Both the position numbers and the translations under genes were made by a program. Positions 56,111-64,000 of a stretch of 64,000 bases of DNA are shown here, in pieces. This DNA is from Strongyloides papillosus (lineage: Eukaryota > Nematoda > Chromadorea > Rhabditida > Strongyloididae). The DNA is taken from contig SRSI01000001.1 of NCBI GenBank assembly GCA_005656395.1, positions 682,001 through 746,000 on the forward strand. Direction: 5' to 3'. Positions within the stretch are counted from its first letter, which is position 1. Each line of letters opens with the position of its first letter. The notes beneath the pieces are model-generated. The model was given only the letters and a program-made list of their open reading frames with translations, was not told the origin of the DNA and did not search any database.

Positions 56111-56447
56111 ATAAGATATAGCCATATCTTAAGTAGAAGTTCTGATTTTTGTAATTTTGGAATAAGGTTTAGTGAACCAATCCCAAGGTTTTTATTCATT
56201 CTTTTTATTCATTTTAAAATATTAGTTATCTAAGTTGTGAATTTGGAGATCTTATATTTATATTGTTAAAAAATTTAACTACTTGTATTGTGTAAGTATA
56301 ATGTTGTCTTTGTTTAATATTGTATTGTGTCTCTCTCAAGGTGCCCACATAAATACTTTACTTATAGTTAATAAATAAAATTTAAACAGATCTGAGTTTT
56401 TGTTCTAATAGGAATTGACACCAGCAACAACTTATTAAATTTTTACT
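56110..56447 (+). repeat. Element I 3' LTR
   Basis: Matches 50896-51232 with a few differences. Confidence 0.85.
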
Positions 56448-57310
56448 CGCACATTAACTAAATATAAAATTTCGGGAGATATGTTTACACAAAACATTTT
56501 AAATTTAAAATATCTTAAAAATTTCAAATTATATCCATAAATGTAATAAGCAATAAAATATTCAAAAAATATAAATACTGCGATATGTCTACCAAAATTA
56601 AAAAATTTTTTAGGATATTTCTAAATAATAGATCTATTTACGTGTTAATAAAATAAAATTTAATTATAGAAATAAAGTTATATAGATATGATTTAAGCTT
56701 ATCTTTAAGTTTACATATAATGTTATGTACAACTCAAGTTTGAAGGTAATTGCCTTCATAATTTTAGGTAGTTAAGAGCACACTATGATTCTTTAAAATG
56801 ATTGAAAATTAATTTAGTATTAAGGATGTCATTTTCTCAACCAATAAAAAATGATTTTATTGTTTAAAATTACAACAACGCATGTTAAATATCAAAAAAA
56901 TAATTGTTCTGTTTTTTAGTTTATAACTAATCAAAAAAATGTATAAATAACATGGATCAAAGTTGATAAATATTTAATATTTCTTGACAAATTCTACAAA
57001 TTAATAAAGATTTTTTAAAGATATGGAAATATCTTTACACATTCTTAATTATAATTAAATTTTTTTATTATTTAAAATTACTATCAACACTAAAGATACT
57101 TATTAGATTATTCTATAAAATCAGCAGAAACTATAGAGTATACGTATGTTTAATGTATGTTTAATATTATAAAAATATTATGCTTAAAAAAATGATAATA
57201 TTTCTATAAAAGTAGAAAAAAAGTTAATCATAATTTTTTAAGTAAAAAATTCATTTAGTTATTTTTTTAACTAAACATAATATATTTAATTATACAACGA
57301 TATAAAAAAA
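56448..57310. other. AT-rich noncoding region
   Basis: No gene or repeat was recognised. Confidence 0.4.
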
Positions 57311-57440
57311 TGCTGGCCCCGCGGGCAAGTCGCGACGAGCGAAGCGAGTTCGCGGCTTGTACTAAATTTTACTGGCCGGAGTTCGCTTGATCTTGCCTGT
57401 ATATAACATCCAGCTAGTACTGGCAAGCTCCAGCCAAGCG
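57311..57440. repeat. GC-rich islet with inverted motifs
   Basis: Within very AT-rich DNA, ctggccccgcgggcaagtcg leads into cgcgacgagcgaagcgag and gttcgcggcttg, which can pair imperfectly with the start. Then actggccggagttcgctt and its inverse gctccagccaagcg follow; a diverged actggctggagtttgctt lies at 57523. Probably the end of a foldback element. No ORF. Confidence 0.55.
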
Positions 57441-57767
57441 AATATTGTATAAAAATATATATTTTTATAAAAAATAAAATTTAATCTAACATAATATTTA
57501 TATTATTTTATATTGTAATTTGTACTGGCTGGAGTTTGCTTATAGTGCTACAAGTGCTACACCTTGTATACATGTTAAACATAATGTTACAAATGCTACA
57601 CTTTGTATACATACAATTAAAGTAAACGTATACATGTAATTAAAATAAATTTATTCTAAGTACGGTACTACAATTGGCAAACACCGTATACAGGTAATTA
57701 AAAAATTTATTTCTATAACAAAAAGAATCTATAACAAAAAGAAATAAGAAAAAAAATTTGTCTTTAA

Positions 57768-59130
57768 CATAACTCTCTTCAAATTTAACCGATTTTTATA
57801 GGTAAATAGCCAAAAAATGTGTTTTTTTCTAACTTAGGGGGGAAAATAGGTCTTAAATGTGTTGGGCCATAATTGGCCAAGTTATCTTTAAAAAACATCC
57901 TTTTTTAGGGCCCTTTTTACATAGTTTTGTTACTCGACTAACTCTCCTTAAAGTTAACGAAATAAATTGCTTTATACATCATTCGAAAGATATAATTCCA
58001 GAATAGTGCGGAAGCCTAATGATATTGAATTTGATTTATAATTGGCCGAGTTATGGGCCAAAGAGTGGTGACCATTTTGAAAAAACATCTTAAAAGTTAA
58101 ATAGTCATAACTCAAGCATAACTTGACGAAAAGAAACAAAATATTATCGATTATATAGATCTACGTCTAACTTAAAAAATAAGTGTCTAACGAAGTTTAT
58201 AGCTTAACTACGAAAGAAGTTATATTAATTTAAATGTCGATTTTTTTGCCTTTTTTCTATTTTTATTGTAAAAATCAATTTTTTTCCAAACATAACTCTT
58301 TTCAAACTTAGTCAATTGTTATGGTCAAATAGTCGTTTGATGTATTTTTTCTTAACTTAGAGGGGAAAATGGATCTCAAAACGTTTGGTTCATAACTGGC
58401 CAAATTATTTTTAAACAACATCACTTTTTTGGACACGTTTTTGCATAGTTTTGTTCCAGAAATAACTCCTTTGAAAGTTAATGAAATTTTATGGTGTATT
58501 GCTTATTTGAAAGGTACAAGTCAGGAATAAGGGGGAAACATAATAGCATTAGTATTAATACAAAATTGGCCAAGTTATGGGTCAATAACTAATGACTATT
58601 TTGTTAATGAAAATTAAAAAATTAAATAGTTATTACTTTAAATAAATTTATAAAAATAAAATAGACAAGATATTTTTTAAATAGATCTACGTCTAACTTA
58701 AAAAATGAAACTATTTCGAAGTTTATAGCTTATCTACAAAACGATTTATGCCAATTTTAGTGTCATTTTTCTTGCTTTTTTCTATTTTTTCCGCAAAAAT
58801 CAATTTTGTTCCAGACATAATTCTTTTCAAACTTGATCAATTTTTATGCTCAAATATTCATTTGATGTATTTTTTTCCAACTCAAAGGGGAAAATAAGTT
58901 ACAAAGCTTTTAATCTACAATTTGACCAAGTTATGTTTAAAAAACCTCAACTTTTCGGTACATTTTTGTATAGTTTTTTACCAGAAATAACTCTTTTCAA
59001 AGTTGACGGAATTTTATGGTTTATGACTCATTTTAATGATACAACTCAAGAATAACAAGAAAATTTAATATTAAAAGAATTGACTATAAGTCGCCTAAGT
59101 TATCGACCAAATTTTGTACATGATTTCTTT
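57768..59130 (+). repeat. Tandem repeat, unit about 524 bp, 2.6 copies
   Basis: Units begin at 57768 (cataactctcttcaaa), 58291 (cataactcttttcaaa) and 58816 (cataattcttttcaaa). Each holds the blocks ttaggggggaaaa-like, ggccaagttat, aactccttt-gaaagttaa and, in the complete units, agatctacgtctaactta. The third unit is partial. A diverged single copy is at 3325-3645. The small ORF at 58846-59055 lies within the repeat and is not supported. Confidence 0.85.
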
Positions 59131-59919
59131 CAAATATTTATGGTAAAATATATAATATATAGATATTCAAATTATTTATTGTATAATTGTATAACTGATA
59201 TAAAATTTAAATAAATTAGATAAATATTGTAATTTATATCCATCAAAAATTTATATAAGAGTTGCATTTTTCTGATTTCATCCATAAAATTTTATATATA
59301 AAATATATTGAATTTATTATATCAAAGATGTTTTTGGTATTTTCTCAAAATTTTACTATATAAATTAATAAAGAATTAGTGATTTTTGTTAGTCAAAAAA
59401 TATGAGATCAAAATTATATTGAAATTTTCAAGATGTTATTTATTTACATTGTAGGAATTTTATTTGATTATTAATTTCATAATATTTAGTTATTTAATAA
59501 TAGTATTTTGCTTTAATAAAGAGTTTCTATAATTTATTTGTTATCTTTAAATATAAGTTTTTTTATTGTTTCTGTTAGTATTGTTAAGTTTATCTTATTA
59601 ATTTTAATAGATTTATTAATATACTATATTGGTTCATTCTTATAAAATTGTTTTTGTACTTTTTTGTTTCGGTATGTCGTTCAAAAAAAGCGTGATTTTT
59701 GGTTTTTAAATTATGCTTAACTTTTATTTCTATTAAAAACACTTTAAAAAGAATGTTTATATAATTTATAAGGAATTGGCTTTAGTAATTTTTGCTAGAG
59801 AAAGCAAACATGCTACAATATTATGCAATACTTAATAATATAATATTCTATATCATTTTTCATACAATAAATTTAGAGATAGTATTATTTAGCTTATTTC
59901 TAGCTACTTTTCGTGTCTA
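59131..59919. other. AT-rich noncoding region
   Basis: Nothing recognised. Confidence 0.4.
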
Positions 59920-60204
59920 TTATTTCTTTATTAGTGATCCCACTTTATTTAAATTATGAAAGGTGGAAGCATTAAATTCAGAGTCCTCAACGTTAAATTT
60001 ACTACTAACTTTAAAATAGCTAAGATCTTGATCCTTAGATTTACCAGACTTGAAGAACCTCAAATATAAGAGTACATTGTCGAATTCTTCTCAATAATAA
60101 ATCTCATTAGCAGCCATCATGGTCTTGAAATCTCTACTTACCATTGTGTTAATGAATGGCTCACAATCTCTATTAAAAAAATCACTAAATTTCCATAAAA
60201 ATAG
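59920..60204 (-). pseudogene. Unrecognised coding remnant with one stop
   Basis: A minus-strand frame of 94 codons (WKFSDFFNRD to KVGSLIKK) is interrupted once, by TGA after ANEIYY. Residue usage looks protein-like (mixed acidic, aromatic and basic), unlike the surrounding AT-rich translations. The family is unknown. An intron over the stop is possible, since ATGGTAAGTAG in the frame looks like a donor. Confidence 0.35.
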
Positions 60205-60666
60205 TTAATTTTTCTCAATAAAATTATCACAATTTGGTTAAAGTTATCTTATTCATATGAATTTTCTCTCATTATCACTAATAAAGTGTTATACTAGGAT
60301 TTTAAAACACAATAAATTATTAAAAAATTATTTTGTCTATGTAGAAATTTAAAATTAATGATGACTTTTTTAAGATTACACTACCAGAATAACCGGGATG
60401 CTTTATCAGTTATTGTCTCTTCCAAATTAATAAAAAATTTAATTTTTTTCACATTGTCGATAAGAAAATATTATATTATTAATAAGTACCTTATTTTAAC
60501 ATGTAATATTTTTTTAACCAATAAGTCTTAAATTTAAGAATGGCTCTATCGAAAATAAAAAATACCATTTTTATTATTATCGTTCTTATAATTAGATTTT
60601 TTACTTTACGTTGTTATTATATTGTACTAATTTTTTAATTTCAGATAGAAAAAAAAACAGGAGAAA
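60205..60666. other. Region upstream of the Helitron-linked ORFs
   Basis: AT-rich. TTTTTTAATTTCAG at about 60631-60644 lies 20 nt before the ATG and is a good splice or trans-splice acceptor. Confidence 0.45.
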
Positions 60667-62214
60667 ATGGAATTCGTCAACAATTTGTTGAAAAAAGTCA
60701 ATAAAATTGACATTCCAAAAACTTCAATTTGTGATTCTACTGATTCAGTAAATCATAATTTTGGACATGATTTCGTTCAATCGAAGCATGTCGTTATTTT
60801 GAATGGAGACGTTAAATCGTCACATATTTTTGTAACTAATGAAATCGTTCAATCGATTATGATTAAAAACAATAGTGAAATTATTAAATTGATTAAAACT
60901 ATAAAAAATAAAAAAAGTTGTGCTGGAGGTATGGTAATTAAAAATGATTACGTGCCAATAAATTCCAATAGTACAACTTTTTGTAAAATTTTGCAGGCCG
61001 ATATGTGCCAAGCAACTTTAGGACAGAATAATCAATGTGTTGCAATGTCATCCGCAGCATTGATTATGGCATGTATCAAACCATCAATAAATTGGGAAAA
61101 ATTTGATATAAATAATGTTTTAAATCAAGGAAATATTTTGTACGAAAGATGCATTAATCATTTGCGCAGTACGAATGATAGAATGGATCCTAGAGGTTAT
61201 TTATTGGTAACCAACATTATACGAGAAACAATTTTGTTTAATCGTAAAGTAAGTTTTAGCACAGCTTCGTGCTATTCATTTGCGGGAAGAGGAAGGAATG
61301 TTAAAGGAGACGAAATCGCTTTTGGTTTCGTTTCTCTTTCAGAAGCATTGAATAAATTAGTAAACGAACATCAGTTTCTAATCTTGATTGCGAATAAAGG
61401 AGCTTCCTCAATAATGCACCATGACGGAGCATTTTTCTTATTTGATCCACATTCTATGGATCAAAATGGAAGATATTGCTCTAATGGTGTTTCATGTATG
61501 CTAATGTTTAACACATTGGTTGATTTGATTAAATATTTACAAGCTAATCAGGTTTGTAATAATTCAGTATTTCAAATTGACGGTGTAAACATTAGTGTTG
61601 AAGATATATCAGGTAATAATCCTGATGTTTCAGCCAGTAAAAATAAGGTAAGGGATAGACAATCAAAAATAGTCAATAAAGAATCTTTACACTTATCTAA
61701 AAAAAACAAAAAGATAGATTCTAATTTGAATGAAGAAATCTCTTCATTAAAAACTAGAATTGAAAAATGCAAAAGAATTGAGGGAAAAAGAAAATTGCAA
61801 GCACAGTTAAATAGAATAGAAAAAAAATCTACTGATACTGTTAAAAAAAATTATATTGAATACTTAAAAATAAAAGAGAAATCTGATAGTAATCTCATAA
61901 AAGATTTCGATTTTAGAAAAGACGAACCAATGGAAATTGACATTTGTGAAAAAAATATATCGTAAATTGCAATGAATTTTGATGTAGATATTAATTCTAC
62001 ATTGAAAGAAATAATTAAAGTTGAAAGTAAAATAAAAAATTGCAAAAGAGTCAATGAAAAAAAGAAATTACAAAAGCATTTAAACAGATTACGGAAAAAA
62101 TTATCAAAAGATGCTGTTAACTCAGAATCTACTGATATTTCGAAAGTAAATGAGATAATTAATAGTGATTTAAATAAAAACGTTGTAATAAGTAATGAAG
62201 AGCAATGGAATTGA
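60667..62214 (+). CDS. Helitron-linked cysteine-protease-like protein with coiled-coil tail
   Basis: The first ORF runs from ATG 60667 to TAA 61963-61965 (432 residues); the same frame continues to 62214. Residues about 115-290 fit the papain-like fold of herpesvirus-tegument/OTU-type deubiquitinating peptidases: a nucleophile region NQCVAMSSAAL with Cys124, and a catalytic-His strand FLFDPHS with His262 preceded by HHDGA. Such proteases remove ubiquitin-like proteins and are known companions of some Helitrons. After residue 330 the protein becomes Lys/Glu-rich with a repeated module (KCKRIEGKRKLQAQLNR, then NCKRVNEKKKLQKHLNR). The TAA falls between two modules where the parallel position has Lys. 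It could be a lesion, a short-intron edge or programmed. Confidence 0.65.
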
Positions 62215-63191
62215 AAATATCTGAAAATAATATATCGAAAGATCCAATAAGGCCTACTGTAGATGTTAATTCTACTTTAAAACAGGTAAAAAATACTCAA
62301 GAGAAAATTAAAAAGAGTAAAAAAAAATCAGATACTAATAAATTACGATTGCAATTACAAAGATCTAAAAAAAACTTGCCAAAAAGTTTGAAAAATATTG
62401 CAAAAAGGAATAAATTAGACACGAGTAGTGATAAATTTTCCGTAGTTAATGATTTATTAGTAAACTTAATTGACTTAAATAAGTCTAAAAAAGGAGTAAA
62501 TAAAAATAAATTGACAAAAAGAATTAAAAGATTGTCAGGTAATATAAAAAAATGCAATGAAATATCTTTAAATAAAAGTTCTCAGGTAGATTCTATTGTA
62601 AAAGCTCTTGATTCAATTCAAGTAGCTAATGATTCTACAAAAAAAAGACGAAGAAACAAAAAGAGTTTGAAAAAGCAAAAACTTTTTCCGGCTAGAGATG
62701 AGAAAATTATCTCAGATGAGCATTATTTGGGTTCTCTTTCTACTGGCTGTGAACATTGTCAAGCAATGTTTTATGAAAAAGAAAGGAAATATAAACAATG
62801 TTGTGAATTTGGGGCAGTTAAAGAATATGAAAGACTATTTAATAACTTCCCTAAATTTAAAAAGGAGATGTTTATAGGTGAAGATGAAGAAAGTATATAC
62901 TTTAAAAAGCATTGTAGGCGAATTAATAACAAATTTGCTTTTGCGAGTTATACCGGTCAACAAAGAGATTTTAAAACATCAGGTCCTCCAACATTTGTGT
63001 TGCATGGTGAAGCTAAACGTGTAATAAAAAAAGCTGTACCTGAAAATAAAGATAATTTGTCCTATGGGCAATTATATTTCTATGGTCCTGACGTTGCTGA
63101 AGATACTAAAAATAAGAATGCTAACGCATTTAATGAAGTAATAATTATTAGTAATCTTACTCATATAATTTCTAAAATAAATATGACATAG
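62205..63191 (+). CDS. Helitron replication-helicase N-terminal part
   Basis: 328 residues; the ATG overlaps the end of the previous frame by 10 bp in another phase. The first 150 residues continue the Lys-rich module, suggesting one original protein broken by a frameshift. The rest has the N-terminal signature of Helitron Rep-helicases: LGSLSTGCEHCQAMFYEKE, a CC pair (KQCCEFGAV), NNKFAFASYTG, and YGQLYFYGPDVA with ANAFNE. Helitrons transpose by rolling circle using a Rep nuclease and a Pif1-type helicase in one protein. The frame stops at 63191, in the middle of a conserved block whose continuation lies at 63352. Confidence 0.75.
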   Translation: MELKISENNISKDPIRPTVDVNSTLKQVKNTQEKIKKSKKKSDTNKLRLQLQRSKKNLPKSLKNIAKRNKLDTSSDKFSVVNDLLVNLIDLNKSKKGVNKNKLTKRIKRLSGNIKKCNEISLNKSSQVDSIVKALDSIQVANDSTKKRRRNKKSLKKQKLFPARDEKIISDEHYLGSLSTGCEHCQAMFYEKERKYKQCCEFGAVKEYERLFNNFPKFKKEMFIGEDEESIYFKKHCRRINNKFAFASYTGQQRDFKTSGPPTFVLHGEAKRVIKKAVPENKDNLSYGQLYFYGPDVAEDTKNKNANAFNEVIIISNLTHIISKINMT

Positions 63192-63351
63192 TGATGACAA
63201 TATCACTATATAAACCCTTGTTAAAGATGGAATATCTCATAGATAGCCTGTCGATAGCAGGGTAAGTTGCTTTTTTTTGTAATCATTTTTATATAATTAT
63301 TTCCAGCTTTTTTGGTAGCAATAAAAGGGTATTATTTTTTTATTTCAAAAT
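63188..63351 (+). other. Break in the Helitron Rep frame: hairpin, TATA-like box and intron-like segment
   Basis: A hairpin ATAGTGAT/ATCACTAT (63188-63195, 63202-63209) overlaps the stop and runs into TATATAAACCC. A canonical intron pair GTAAGT (63264) to TTTCCAG (63306), 43 nt, follows. Neither simple splicing choice restored a clean frame by hand, so insertion, intron or a separate promoter all remain possible. Confidence 0.45.
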
Positions 63352-64000
63352 ATGTTAGCACTATCATATAAACATTTTGGTGATTATATTCGTGAGCAAG
63401 AAATAAAACATAAAAATGAGAATAAAGCTGTGCCAATGTATAAATTGGTTTTGAGACCTCCAGCAAATGAAAATGATAGAGTTCGTAATTTGCCAGAGGT
63501 AACAGAAATAGCAGTTATATTTCAAAGTGAAGATGGAGAAGTTCCTGACTATAATGTTTTGTTATGTAATAAAACAGGAAAATTGGAAACTTTGAGTCAT
63601 TACAGTCCTTTAAAAGATCCTGCAACATATCCATTGTTCTTTCCAACAGGAGTTTTTGGATGGGAAGAGAAAAAAACATATAAAAAAAATAATGAGCAAA
63701 GATCTCTAACGAAATTGGTTTATTACCAAAATCTAATTGCTGTGAGGCCATCATTTAATCCTTTACATCATGGAGGATTATTATTTCAACTGTTTGTTGT
63801 TGATGCTTACACAGCAATAGAAAGGGATCGTCTAAATTATGTTATTAAGCTTAACAAAGAGCTTAAACAAAAAAATAATAAACAAATAGAAGATCTTCTT
63901 GAAGATTATCTTATCGGTGATGAAGATAATGAAGAAGCTGCAAAAAAAGTGAGAGAATTAAACTTTTTAGCAGTTACATTGGTTCAAGAAGATTCATGCA
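63352..64000 (+). CDS. Helitron Rep-helicase, continuing past the window
   Basis: Open from at least 63325 to the window end; ATG at 63352. It continues Helitron Rep order: a YKHFGDYI block, VRNLPEVTEIAVIF, then YPLFFPTGVFGW, and the start of the Helitron-like N domain (LLFQLFVVDAYTAIERDRLNY). The HUH nuclease and helicase should follow to the right. No stop in 216 codons, so this part looks intact. Confidence 0.85.
   Translation, partial: MLALSYKHFGDYIREQEIKHKNENKAVPMYKLVLRPPANENDRVRNLPEVTEIAVIFQSEDGEVPDYNVLLCNKTGKLETLSHYSPLKDPATYPLFFPTGVFGWEEKKTYKKNNEQRSLTKLVYYQNLIAVRPSFNPLHHGGLLFQLFVVDAYTAIERDRLNYVIKLNKELKQKNNKQIEDLLEDYLIGDEDNEEAAKKVRELNFLAVTLVQEDSC

Larger units (their letters stand above)
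51350..56233 (+). pseudogene. Element I Gag-Pol in one frame with three TAA codons
   Basis: From ATG 51350 to TAA 56233 a single frame holds throughout, broken only by TAA at 51542-51544, 53564-53566 and 54077-54079. Parts in order: Pro/Gln-rich start, capsid-like region, CCHC knuckle (CSYCKMNNHSTATC), protease with VDTCSN in place of DTG, RT (TKIDLKSALFQL and YCDD), RNase H (TTDASNN, FLELYA, RSDHKP, VADWLSR), three AT-hooks (54541-54729), integrase zinc region, Asp in SMDFLG, Asp in IRCDNAQ, Glu in ICERYL, and a GPYPVV module. The end of Pol is encoded within the 3' LTR. No frameshift over 4.9 kb suggests recent decay. Confidence 0.85.
50896..56447 (+). mobile_element. Element I: Ty3/gypsy-type LTR retrotransposon
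   Basis: LTRs at 50896-51232 and 56110-56447 are about 98% identical by eye (six substitutions, one indel). They lack the usual TG...CA ends and no target duplication was found. One long frame covers gag and pol. Three TAA codons interrupt it. Confidence 0.85.

Noticed and set aside
51350..56233. TAA read as a sense (Gln) codon in this genome
   Set aside because: Element D pol, the 7TM gene and others end at TAA in the expected place, so TAA is a normal stop here.
56448..56460. Target duplication for element I
   Set aside because: Flanks of the two LTRs do not match for any reasonable border choice.

Overview
The window reads as AT-rich nuclear DNA from a nematode. The evidence is a three-exon chemoreceptor-type 7TM gene, GT-AG introns of about 40-60 nt, TTTCAG-like acceptors just upstream of start codons, and a sequence dominated by Ty3/gypsy-type LTR elements, hairpin-like DNA transposons, a mariner remnant and a Helitron. 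A clade IV nematode such as a strongyloidid would fit the base composition, but that is inference. Few host genes are visible: 8424-8771, 9789-11040, 48622-49342, possibly 29057-29684, and an RPA1-like fragment at 4293-4826.

Layout. 1-3002: 3' part of retroelement A, with RT, a degenerate RNase H, integrase and an extra C-terminal RNase H. 3.0-13.2 kb: noncoding DNA, RPA1-like piece, a long-TIR element (5032-6484), two copies of a TTAA-flanked element (6684-7916, 11692-12878), and host genes between them. 13.2-17 kb: element B on the minus strand, with an internal deletion. 18.6-19.9 kb: decayed integrase C. 20.6-25.6 kb: element G on the minus strand, a deletion derivative keeping an acidic accessory ORF and a convergent membrane-type ORF. 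25.7-30.4 kb: dispersed and inverted repeats, including a TIR element containing a multi-exon gene. 30.55-46 kb: element E, another deletion derivative related to G, split by the nearly pristine element D (30828-40280; LTRs differ at one base, ACTT duplication). 46-49.3 kb: second long-TIR copy, mariner remnant, a two-exon gene. 49.8-56.4 kb: a minisatellite and element I. 57.3-59.1 kb: a GC-rich islet and a tandem repeat of about 524 bp. 60.7-64.0 kb: the 5' half of a Helitron with an upstream cysteine-protease-like ORF, cut by the window edge.

The most unusual system is the D/E/G retroelement group. D encodes a Gag ORF that continues past its zinc knuckles into a membrane-glycoprotein-like region, then pol in the same frame after a single TAG. 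Members carry up to three accessory ORFs 3' of pol: an acidic protein with a SUMO-interaction-like motif, a basic coiled-coil protein, and a short membrane-type protein on the opposite strand. E and G have lost most of gag and pol yet retain the accessory block in the same order. Other notable points are three AT-hooks between RNase H and integrase in element I, and the protease plus coiled-coil linker upstream of the Helitron Rep.
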